From: Metridium senile
Lineage: Eukaryota > Cnidaria > Anthozoa > Actiniaria > Metridiidae
DNA: 64,000 nt
Direction: 5' to 3'
Assembly (NCBI GenBank): GCA_949775045.1
Contig: OX459101.1
Coordinates: forward strand, 13,690,347-13,754,346
Part shown: positions 1 through 12,800 of the stretch, one piece after another
Layout of the letters: each line of letters starts with the position of its first letter
How positions within the stretch are numbered: the first letter of the stretch is position 1
The notes under the pieces: model-generated
Databases searched by the model: none
Told to the model about the DNA's origin: nothing
The model's input: the letters and a program-made list of their open reading frames with translations, nothing else
Made by a program: the position numbers and the translations under genes

Positions 1-97
1 TCAAATCTCTGTTCTGTTATTTTTCATTACCCCATCAATTGTATATTGCCAAATAGATGTCTTCACTACACTTGTTAGTTGATTCACACTGCATAAG

Positions 98-304
98 GGA
101 CGGGCTATATTTGATGGGACAATTGGGTAATTAACAAAACAAAATTCAGGCACATGCAGCTTTATAACCTTGAAAAAAAAATATCATGCACATCATGCAC
201 AACAAAAACTCTTAAAGAAATATTGTGCAATAAAAAATTATCCTGAATGGCCTCGAAGGCAAACAAAAAATTGTTCAAATATCTAATGGTCCATCCCTAT
301 TGTT
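98..304. repeat. Copy of a repeat ending in GGTCCATCCCTA
   Basis: This intronic stretch has A-rich runs and ends in TCTAATGGTCCATCCCTA. Closely related ends are seen at about 19,550-19,579 and 23,680-23,702, so it is one of at least three copies of one dispersed family. The superfamily is not recognised. Confidence 0.4.
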
Positions 305-414
305 TCATCATAAAAGATAACTTCTCAAGGGAATGTCACATGGTCTGGAATAGGCAAATTGCATTAATGAAGGTGAAAATATAATTATTTAGAATCTTAT
401 GTTTTGTTTTCCAG

Positions 415-3400
415 GCAAATCCCTCACTGCTAATAACATAGCCAATGTATTGAGCGAAGTACCACCTTTGATTAATGAAAGTGATTTGCATATCTCTCAG
501 GTAAGGCTTATATCTGGTGTTATCTTTTCTGTTATTTGTTTATCTATGGTGTTGAGAAAAATGTTATTCACTTTTTGATATAATATAAATAGACAGTCTT
601 GTTACTGGTATTCTGATTTAAACACACAGAATATTGAGAGCAGCTTGTGAAGTGGTTTTTACACCCCACACTTTCAGAGAGTTTCAAACCAGAAAAAACT
701 GTTTTCTATTTGTTTGTTATAGCATAACTATAAAAAAGCATGCATTCTAGTTGCTTTATGAGAGCACAGAGTACTTGTGTTTACATGTTGATAAAATATG
801 TCAATTAATATCAATTTATAATATTAATTATAACAGGTTCCCATTTAAATCTGTACTTTCCCATTTAAATCTGTACTTATGCAAATTTTGTTGATGTGTG
901 CTAAACACACAGATCAACCAATCAGAGAAGTTCACTTCAGAAATAATATACTCTGATTGGTTGATCTGTGTGTTTAGCACACATCAACACAATTTGCATA
1001 AGTACATATTTAAATGGGAAAGTACAGATTTAAATGGGAACCTGTTTTATGTATTTTGTAAATTAAAACTTTCTTGCTATGCTTTGGGCACTTATAATGC
1101 ACTTGTGGATTGTCAATCAGAACATATGAGAAGTATTGTGAAACATCCCCATCATACTTCTTTTAAACTTCTCTAGTGTTCTGCCAATACCTGCATGCCT
1201 TATATAACTATATGCACAGCAAGAATCCAATAGTCCAGTTTCACGATACTGTAACACCGCTGTACTTTTTGACAAAAAGATCATTTGAACAGGCTAACCC
1301 TCCATATGTTGTAATCAAGATTATCCCTGTGCAAATGCGCCATTTGTCAAATTGTACAGTGGTGCTAGGTAACATGAAACTGGAGTGTTGTGTGTAAAAA
1401 CTTTTATTGATAAATGCATGTTATAATATCAAACATGTTTTTTTCACCATGTTTTTTCACCTATCAATACCTTTGTCAATACTATTTGGACTGCAGTTGT
1501 TTATTTATCAAACATTTATATGACTTTTTGTTCCAGTTGACATTGTCATTACTGACTGCTACAGCCAAGGTACACACTGGTAGTATGGCTCAGGTAATAA
1601 TAATGATAATAATAATTCTATAAGGCTAATATAGATATAATACAATCATTAATTAATTAATGTTTGCATATTGCCACATATCTAGAACTTAGAAAACTGA
1701 CTATTCCTATGTAATTTTGGATGCCGAGTTCAAATTTGTGGGTTATTACTCCTCAAAATGAATTCCAGGCAAAGAAACTATCTCCCTGTGACTCCTGTAA
1801 GATGCTTTAAAAAACCAACCTCCTTTTTAGGAGGGGGAATGGGGACGAATTACCTTAAAATATCCCTTAAAACCATCCATCAAAAACATTTTCACAACCC
1901 GCGACTCATATTTGTGACAGACTCATGCTAAGGAATCAGAAAATCAAGCATAAATTCTTGAAACTGAACACATTGATTAATTTATTAAATAAATAAATAA
2001 GCTTAGTATTAAGCTCACGGGCACTGAAATATCTCCCTTGATTTTTAATCTAACTCATTGCATTAATGAGAGTTTTGCATCTTTTTTTGCAAATCAGTGT
2101 AAAAACTAGTACTTCGAAAGAATAGCCCTGGAATTATGTCGAGATTCAGTCGTTATGATTTCTTCAAAAATTATGGCTTTAATATCGATATCACTATGCA
2201 ATGCCTCGACACAATTGTTTACACTAACAAAAAACAAGAAATCTCTAAGAAATATTCCCACTGTTCACTGGTTTTCCTAAATAACTTCTTAGTTTCCAAG
2301 GGAATTTTTCTTCATCCCTCGACATTTTTACAGTAAACATAGCTCAATTGTCTTGTATTTTTCAGCTTTGCTACAGTGAGCACTGAGCCCGGGGTATCTT
2401 CGCATATTAGCTCAAAAAAAACAAAAAACATCACAGCGCATGAATGCTAAAAATAGCTCCAAGACTCGGACAAACATTGTTTTCAATTTTTCTGTGTTGA
2501 GCAATATATGAAACGATTTTATCATTTCCTGCTGAAATTAGAATTATAATAACATGATTAAACAAAGATTTGTTTCGATTGGCATTGAAAATAGTCTGCT
2601 GAAAGTTAAATAAAAGTCTGTTTGTTCAAGTAAGGCCTTTGTCTCCATGGCGTTTTAAAAATATGTGTTAAAACTTGGAACATAGACAAATTAAAGTTAA
2701 AGGTCTAATCTAAAGAATTTTTTCAAAATCTTTATTAAATATCGTATATATACACCTGCAGGACCTGAAGCGTTGAGTGAAAAGTACAGTGAAATATATA
2801 CCTATTTCAAAAATCGTTGTCGCAGCCGAAGCTACAGTCCACACTCTGAAGCCCGCAAAGGTTGCCGGTATTATGAACATAATTTGTGATTTATTACACG
2901 TTTTGTAAATAAATATCAGTGTTTCATCATCTACGACTGTAACAGTGTTGTGGTCATACAACATAAACACGTCCATCCAAAATATGCTATGAAGAATTGA
3001 TAACGAAGAAGAGATACCGACATCCTTTGCAGGGTTCACTTTGTGGACTGTAGCTTTGGCTGCGAAAACAATTTTTGAAATGGGTGTACATGCCATGGGC
3101 AGACCTTTCAGTGTTTGACGTCACAAGTAATTAATTCAAAATGGCGTCCTGCATTATGGGAAGGGTGTATAGTGAGGCTGCAAAGGCCATCGGGGTACGA
3201 TTGTCCTATTGCCCATTTTGTCTGGTCGAAAACTTATTTATTTATTTATTCATTTATTTATTCATTCATTTATTCATTCATTCATTCATTCATTTATTTA
3301 TTTTATTTATTTATTTATTGAATGCAAAACGTTTGCAATTTGCATATGTTTAAATTTGTTTTCCAAATATTTTACTTTTTAACTTCATTCTGGCCTACTC

Positions 3401-6400
3401 ATGCAATAGTGTTACTCATCTGTGACTAGTTGGATAGTATATATTTTTACTGGTTTGGAGCAGTGACATATTTATCAATAGGTTGCACATGAATAATAAG
3501 ATCAATCAATACTTACATTGTTTATTGTAGGCAAGCTCAACAACTCTACCAGCTGTAATGGAGTTAGTCAAATCACCACTTTTACAAGGTATGTTTATGA
3601 ATAGGCCAGTCAGTTTCATCTCTTGACCAAGTGTAGCCCATTTTATTCATACTATTGAATGATAATCATGATATAAAGCAGACTGCAAATTGGGCGATGA
3701 AAGTCTGTATTTATAAAGCACTATTTTGACAGTCAAACTATTCACATTTGTATGGTATAAGACAATGAAAAATGGACAGTCAGCAAACTGGTTTTAGCAC
3801 ATCGGCGAAACATAAAAGACAAACTGTTTATTGTATAAAATGTCATATACGTTTGTGCTTTAACTTTTTTTCTTTACTTTTTCAGGAGGCGCATTAAGTG
3901 CAATGCTAACCTTGTTGACAGAGCTGGTCAAGTCTGGAGTCCAAGGCATGGCATTTTCTAACTTATTTGAGGTAGGATTTACATGCATTTTTAGACTTAC
4001 AAGTCATCACATTTTGGCATTCATGCAACAATTCCAAACCTACATGCAATTTTCTTAAGATCTTGGAGGTTTTTAGGCAAAGTAATGTTACTATTAATAT
4101 TATTCATTGTATACCCATGTTGATATTACTGGAAACAAAGCTGATAACGTCTTAGGAACTATATGATTACCTTTGAATAGTGCATAGATACTACTCACAT
4201 TTTGTTGTTGCTTTGATGCTGATTTTGATGTCTTTTTTGTACTTTCTAATATTTCTATTTCATTTTTGTGGTTACTCTATCTATAAGATAGGTAACCACT
4301 ATGTCATTGTGCAGTGTAAGTCCGAGTGTAACCTTTTTGTGACGTCACAAATTTACTACGCTAGCACAACCGGTTAACGCGATACACTGGAAGGGTTAAG
4401 AGTTCGAATCCAACTGACATCACTACTTTTTTATTCCTTTTTCTCTCTTTTTTTCTCCTGTTTTTTTTCTCCTTTTTTTTTTTTTTTTGTTTCTTTGATA
4501 GTTTTTGATACTTATTTATTGGTTTCCGATAGAGAAACTTTTTTTAAACAACCCGGGTCTACCATTTCTTCTATTTCAAAAAAAGATTATTATGTTTCAG
4601 TTCCATCTTCATCTTCACTTGAATCGTCATCATTTGTTTGTGACTGTGAAGTTTTGATATCATTATCAATACTTTCATTTTCAGGCATTTTACAATAGAT
4701 TTGTTCCTCGGAGCGTCATTGAATTTGTTTGTCAGTGACCACTCAACCAAAATATCGATAATAGACGAGTTAAACTAGAAACTTACTTTACTCCGACGAA
4801 GGGCTAAAGCTCGAAACGTCAGTAAAGTTAAGTCAACAATTTTTACGGTGTTACAAATTTCATTATATTACAGCTGGATCTATCATTTATACCAAACACC
4901 GACGCAGCCTATACTAGTTTACTCGCTAGTTTCCATTTAATCTAATTTTAAAGTAGGTCTATAATTATTTTTCTATTTTTTTAACTTCTACTCTAAATTC
5001 AAAGCCACTCAAATAGCATTGCAGCATTTCACTCATCGCCAACTATTCCGGACTTCCGCCAGTCATCGAGGCCAGCGAATACCATGTGTAAAATAGAAAG
5101 TAAACACCGATTCGGGAATCCAAGATAGAATCAAAATCGATTGTACAAAACTAAGTTAAATACGATTCTTTTAGTCAATTTAACACCAAAGGATATTGAG
5201 GCAACTATCAAACCGTAACTCTTGAACATTTGTAGAGTTCAATGTTATAAAATTGGTAATTTACAAGCGAAATAACAACGACATGCCGATGATCTGAGCA
5301 AAGCCACATGGAGCCCAAGCTCGCTCAGGCCCGCACTCGGTGAAACCCAACTTTCTTGCTCCGGTTTGCCTTTTCTTTAACAACTATCCCATTAAACTCC
5401 ATTGTATATATTAGTTGGGTAAATTAGCTTCATTTTGGTATCAAACATGCCTTAGTTTGCGAAAAATGTCCAAAGTTATTGCATCACAAAGTACCTCTAC
5501 TTGAAGGAAGGATTGCAAGTATATGGCGTCTTACGAACGTCAATTCAATTTGAAGCTTTTTCAAAGTTAAAAAGGAAAGGTAAAACCTCGTTCGATCGAC
5601 GACAAATTTCACACAAGCAATTTATGATGTATTTAGTTTATGGAACAGCAACAGTAAATGAGGTAACAAGCTTTGATTTTGAAAAATGATGCTCTGAATA
5701 TCACACTTTTCGTGTTTTTCTTGCAATTTTGCAATCTGAATATTTCTGAATACAGAGCATGTAGGGAAAGAAAACTGAACTATCGAAATGAAAGGTTTCT
5801 ATTCAATAAATAAAGCTATGTTTGGTAAAAATCAAATGCTTTAATGTCATATAATATATTTCCGGTTAGGTAAATTGACAAATCCTTACCGAGAATTTTA
5901 TAATTCGAAAATAGCTTTGATCCTCTATACATTTCTTTGTAAAATCTGATAAAATTATCTACCGCTTTTATGTTGCACTGGTGACCTTGTGAGTGGGCGC
6001 ATGGCCGGAATAGTTGGCGATGGCATAAACTTATAGTATCATCATTTCTAACACTTAGCTAAACAAGTGAGAGTAACCACATGAGCTCCTTCAGCTCCTT
6101 TAATTTAAGAGAGTCATATCATAGAGGTAGTTTAAGTAAATATAAAATATATAAGGGAATGTACAATCTTACCACCACATGTCGTACAATTGTATATGTT
6201 TTTCTTATGCATATCTAACACTATTTTATTGTCCCTCAACATTGCCATTGGGACCGTTCTTACTATTTATTATAATTATTGTAGATGCTGGTGTCTCCTA
6301 TCTATGCTGCTCATGGTAGTGGACCTTCACTGCATAAACAGGTATTTATTATAGTATATAACAACCATTAAACATTACTACTATTATTATTGTATTATGT

Positions 6401-9400
6401 GTGTATGTGTAGGGGGGGGGGAGGTGGCCTCTTCAATTATCCTTTATTATGAGTGAATACATTTAGGGGTTACTATATATGGAAATCACTAGAGTGATAA
6501 AAGTAATGCCTATTTGTCTTATTGCTGTGATTGTTTCTGTCCAATCATTTTGCTCCAAAATAGTCATAGTGGTACAAACAAGATTCAACTGGAATCCATT
6601 GTTTTGTGGTCAGTGATGCTAAGTCTAGAATAGGGGTCAATTATTCAAACACAGTGTGTTTTGCTTGTTTCTAGGCATATTACTCTATTGCAAAGTGTGT
6701 AGCAGCCTTAACCATTTCATGCTCTAAAGATGGAGAAGCAGTTGTCAACAGATTTGTCAGAGATATCCAGGTACTGATGATTCCCCTGAGACAAAGTTTA
6801 TACAATTATTATATGAAAAGGTGATTCTCTAGGTGGTAAATTAACAATACAAATGCAAAAAATCTTTTTGTTTTGGGGATTTTCCAATGCAATAGCTGGT
6901 ACTTACAACCATTTTCATTGAAGTGCAACCCCTGAAGTTTGATGTATTATTTGCAAACTAGTATTCTGACGACCATCAAGTTCCTACTATTTTGATTGAC
7001 AGCCGACAAATTTATTGTTTGCAAACGAGACATCAAACTTTGAGGGTCACATTCCAACGATAACAGTAGTAAATTGATCCATTTAGCATTGACATTTCAT
7101 AATTTAATAACCACAATACAGATTAATACATATCTTATTGTATTAATTTAAGTGTTTTTATTCACCTAGAGCACTAAAGTTTCTGATGCAGTCAGGTTGT
7201 TCTCACTTCTTTCATTGGGAGAAATAGGAAAACATGTGTAAGTTGCTATCACAGAATCCATTGATAGAATTACTATCAACTATTTAATATTCAATTATTG
7301 TTAAATGAGTGATTCTTTTTCAGTGATTTGAGTAGTCATGGTGACCTTGCTGCAGCTATCCTCAATTGTTTCTCATCACCATCAGAAGAGATCAAATCAG
7401 CAGCATCATTTGCTCTTGGTAGGTTATGACAGGAATGTGTTGGTTTATGTAATCCTGACTATGTAATCAAATCAGCAGCATCATTTGCTCTTGGTAGGTT
7501 ATGACAGGAATGTGTTGGTTTATGTAATCCTGACTTTGGTGCATTGTTCCTTTTAGTTTGTCTTCCACTTGTATCCTGTTCTACTTAGATTGTTGATGAT
7601 GATATTGCTGCTATTTTAAAGTATTATGAGGAACAACCTATGAAGGCAGTCTCTACACTATGCATAGAAATGAACAAATTCCCAAAACCACATTATCGTG
7701 GACAAAATAACCATCCTCTATTTTCTCAAACTAAGCATACTTATTGCTAAAAAAAGGAAAAGTACTATTATTTGGCGTTGGTAGTTCCTTCAGCTAACTC
7801 TGATCTACCAAGAAGCTGACAATGTGCTCTTTTCCCCACTCTCTCCAACAATGCTCCATTTTACCGGTATTTAAAGCTACTCAAAGCTACACAGATTAGA
7901 AAGAAGTCTCACAAGTGTGAGGCCGCTGGAGATCGATCTTGTGACCTCTTGCTCTCAAAGCTGAACACTACATTAGCTACACTTGTTCCTTATTGCTAAT
8001 ATATGTTCAATGTCTTAACAGGTAAAATAGCAGCTGGTAACCTTCAGTTATACCTACCATACCTGTTAAAGGAAATTGAAAACTCGCCTAAAAAACAGTA
8101 TTTATTGCTGCATTCTCTGAAAGAAGTAAGTTCTAATCCTAATTAAGGTAGTTCTGGATACTTGTTTTTTTTCAGTGAATTTTTGAAGCTACTGTTCTCC
8201 ATATATGGAGGCGTAGCTTCTATGCCATCGTGTAGTGTCCGAAAGAGGGTAACACTGCCTTACTACACATGCGCAAAATTTCCCGCTTGTGTCGTAAACA
8301 AAATGGTGGACGTGAGGCAAAAAACATGTAACTTGTTTTGCCTCTGGTGTAATTATTTGATCGTGATATAACACCACATTTTAAAGTGTTGATAAAGCTA
8401 ACCAATGTTGTAGATAAAATAGGTCAAGGTAATTGCTGCGTTAAGGGAGTATTCGGTGCCACTAGGGACACCCCCTAAATCTGCCCTTGAATATGATGTT
8501 TGGACTGCATCTGTGGCATATGAAAACTATAAATTTCTGACTGTTATGAACACCTTACAGAGTGTTCTACTATAATATGATGTGTTGTTAATTACTAGGT
8601 GATCTCATGTGAAGCATGTTCTGTTGCTGGTGTACAAGCTTTAAGACCATTCATTGACTCTATATGGTAGGTACATGATAATAGTTTCACAGTTGTTAGT
8701 ACCAGCCAGGCCTTTGCATCGAAGTGAATAGAATGTACAGCAAGCTTGTAATGATAGAGATTGTTTTAATTCCAATCATTCATATGTCTCTATCATTGAC
8801 AGCTTGCTGTTTGTGTCACTACGATGCACGGCTATCCATCAAATAGGTGCAGTGATCTGTGAAAGGGACTGTTTTTTGTTGACAAGCTTCTCACCTACTG
8901 CTGTTGTCCAGATCTAAAGTAGGACCTGTATCACTCAGCCTAAACATGCAACTCCAAACAATTCTTTGTGCTCACTATCTTAAACTATTTTGTTGCTTTT
9001 GCAGTAACAGTTTATGTGAAGCAAATTTATTACATTGTTTAGGCCAATAAATTATTCTCTGTCCATTTTGCTTCATTATAGAAGAATTAGGTTGAGATAG
9101 GAAAAATGTATGGAGCTAAAGGTTTGGGTTGAGTGAATGATGTCACTTCTTCCAATTAATATTGTTTAACAAAAGGAGTTATAGAGGATATTACATGGGC
9201 GCGCGGAGCGCGAACGAGTGAGATATCATTGAACACTCAAAGATAAAATCCGTATCTCCGCGCGCCCATGTAATGTTCATCGCCAATCGCCAATCGCCAA
9301 TCGCCCCGTCAACCTTTTTTGAATTAGGTGTTTTTAGATGCCTGTGTAATTCTTTGTTTACTTTATTTCCTCTCCGTTTTTTTGTACAAAATGTCATAAC

Positions 9401-9780
9401 TACACTTAATTTAGTGCCAAAATAATTGTAACACTACTTGAAACTTTAACTTGTGCCATCTAATTTAGAATTACTTTTTTGTAAATAAAATAGAACAGGT
9501 TTTCTGTTCTTATTTAGCCTTGCGGTTATTGCAGGCAACCTGTACCTTCTCTTTAATATATTTTGAAAAAAAAAAAAAATTGTATAATATATGTATATTC
9601 AATATTTGTATACAAAAAATGTAAGGAGAGAATGGTACAAATAAAGTTGTTGTTGTTGTTGTTGTTGTAATAAATGATAATATGCTATTTATGATGATTA
9701 TTACATGTTAGAATTTTCTGTTAGTTTATTTTATGTATTATTTTTGTACATTGATGTAAAATAATGCAAGGTTTTTTTGT

Positions 9781-9811
<31 letters not shown>

Positions 9812-12800
9812 AGCACTTTATTTCAATAGGGTAACTAGAATTACACAAGTAATTTTCATCTAGGCCCTACATATATGCATACATACATAAAATTTAAATA
9901 AGAAATATAAACAAGTAAATTAAAATGATAAAAATATGAAACTATCTAAATGCAGTTTTAAAATTTCTAAATTAAAAAAAAACGACCTAAGGTAATTCAT
10001 GTTTCAAGCTTTTCTAAATGTAATTTGAAAATTCCTAATTTGAAAAAAGTTCAACCTAAGATAAGTTCATGTTTTCAAGCTTTTTGAAAGACATATTTAA
10101 ATAATTAGATTTGTTTTTCAATCAATAGGGCATTGTTGTTCAGTCACTGTGAAAGTAGAGAAGAAGGTACAAGGAATGTTGTAGCTGAATGTCTTGGTAA
10201 ACTAACCTTGGTTGATCCAATCACATTGCTACCTCAACTACAGGTAGGTTTTTGTGTCACATAATTCTCTTCACTCGGATTGGATAAAGCAAATAATAAC
10301 CTTGTAATTGCAATTAAACTCCATAGTCACTTACCAGTTTCATGGTTTGTGTTTTTTATTTTGTCTTGTAATCAATTTGCAGTCAGTACTTCTCACTGAG
10401 ACATCCGTATACAAGCAGCTCAATTAAGATATATTTTAATTAGCTCTCCAGTTACTCACCCTCCTTCCCACAGCGATGATCAATGCCACTTTCTATATGG
10501 GAGCCTTTGCTCCTTTTGCCTCTGGGCAATCACTTCCCATAATTAAAATCCACTAAATTAATGATGATTGTTAGCAGAGGTACCCAATGAGGATCTATTA
10601 CATTCATGAGAAAATAAATGAAATGCTAAACGATTAACATTGTAGAAGATAACAAAATATTTTAATGTGTGATTTTCGTGGTCCACACAATTGATGCAAT
10701 GCATGCTGGTAAACAACCATGGGCTTTTATACAAAAAATAAGCTAGCATATTTCAATGAAGTTGATTTAATCTCAGCCAAACATTTCTACCAATTATTAA
10801 ATATTTGATACACTGATTTGTTGTATGATTTTTATCAGAAATATCTTGATTCTGGTTCAGCATTTGCCAGAAGTACAGTAGTAACAGCTGTCAAGTTTAC
10901 TATCTCTGATCATGTAAGTACTAAAATAACATATAAGAAAATCACTTGCCTAATAAACAAGTGAGCCTTAATAAACACAACATTTTCCTACAGACTACAT
11001 TTTTGCATGTGCTATATTGACTAGAAACTATTGTACACACATTGCCTCTAGTCAAGTATTTATAAGTTGTAATGTAATACAGTTGTAATTACAGCTTTTG
11101 GTATTGCATAAATTGAAACTGAATGAGTTTAACTTAATACTAGTAGGGTGCAGAAACCCACCATTAACCCTTTGGGTTGTATTTCTGTACTCTACCACTA
11201 TAACAATATCCATTATTATTTATGTACATTTATCTAAAATTTGTTGAAATAAAAACCTCTTGAATGTAACATAGCCTGCTTTAATAAGATAAAATATGTA
11301 TAATGATGTATCTATGCATAAATTAACACAGCCTTTGTTTTGCATAAATTAACACAGCTTTTGTTATTGCATAAATTAAGGTTACGGTCCACTTTCGCGG
11401 TGTGCTTTCACATGCTCTCAGTTAAATGTTTTTTACAATAATAATAGACATATTATATATCATTTTAAAGCTTATATAACAGAGAATAAGACTGCGTATG
11501 TTTTGTGGTATACAACAATTTTCTGTAAGATATGCTCTTCGAAAAACCTCAAAACTAACCGCCTTCAATGCGAGTTGTTTAAAAAAGTATAAGTCAAAAA
11601 ATTCATACTGCTTTGCCGTCATTTCTTTGTTATGTCAATCAACACATATTGGTCTTCCAAACTGTGTCCGGTTTTTTTGATAAAATGCTTAGTTTTAGAG
11701 TTATGGCCCATTTTGTTATTTAACTTGAAGTTTTAACAATGAGTCGACTTTGAAACACATTTATTCAAGAACAAAGCATTTTATCGAAAAAACTGGATAC
11801 GGTTTTGAACACATGTATGTGCTGATTGACATAATGCAGAAATGACGGCGAAGTAGTTGGAACTTTTGGACTTATACTTTTTGTTAATGAAAGCGCTCGA
11901 TTTTGAGGTCTTCCGTGAAGCATTGGTTAAAGATATTCTTTTTCTTAAAAAAAACTTACAAAGTCTTATTCTCTGTTATATAAGCTTTAAAATGATATAT
12001 ACTTTGTCTATCTTTATTGTTAAGTGTACGCGCTAAACAATTTTTAACTGAGAGCACCCCGCAAACGTGGACCGTAACCTTAACACAGCTTTTGTTATTG
12101 CAAATATTACAAACAAATCTCTTGTTATTGCATATATTACAGACAAATCTTTTGTTATTGCATATATTACAGACAAATCTTTTGTTATTGCATATATTAC
12201 AGACAAATCTTTTGTTATTGCATATATTACAGACAAATCTTTTGTTATTGCATATGTTACAGACACATCTTTTATTATTGCATGTTCCACGTTCCTTGTT
12301 TATAATACAGATTTGTTACAAGTTGTGGTTATGGTGTTGAGAAATTGTTTCATTAATACATCTTCAATTTTTTTTTATTAGCCACAAGCCATTGATGTCC
12401 AACTGAAATCTTGTATTGGCCAATTCTTGCGAACAGTACAAGATACAGACCTTGTAAGTATACCCTTTGTAGGGGGATGTGCCATGTGAATTATTGCTTA
12501 TGAGAGGCCAATTCCCCTTGAATTGAGCATAAATTGCTATGAATTATGAATTAATTATATGAATTACAAGAGGCCTTCAGGTCTGGCTGTAAAAAGCATT
12601 CCTCCAAGAACCAAGCTTCTCATGACTCTCATGTAAAGCAGGAATTTTGATCTGTTTTTGTTTTTATTTATCAAATATTATGTATTTATTTACTTTTGGT
12701 AACTAGTTCTTGTACTAACATTTATTCCCTTTTACTGGTGAGATGCCCATGTACAGATAAAGGAATCTATCAAGTATCAAAACAATTATACCCTTTATTA

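Larger units (their letters stand above)
4267..6081. mobile_element. Possible 1.8-kb element with 12-bp inverted ends, containing an internal inverted repeat and a hammerhead-like motif
   Basis: TGTGGTTACTCT at 4267-4278 recurs inverted at 6070-6081. Inside, CATCGCCAACTATTCCGG at 5034-5051 recurs inverted at 6005-6022. No target-site duplication was found, so the outer limits are tentative and this could be several nested insertions. No coding sequence of substance is present. It fills most of a CAND1 intron. Confidence 0.35.

Noticed and set aside
2710..3096. 128-residue minus-strand frame
   Set aside because: It spans an inverted repeat; its end mirrors its start, and no homology was recognised.
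12017..12381. Three overlapping frames of about 100 residues on both strands
   Set aside because: Translations of the 30-bp minisatellite; the repeat is open in several frames.
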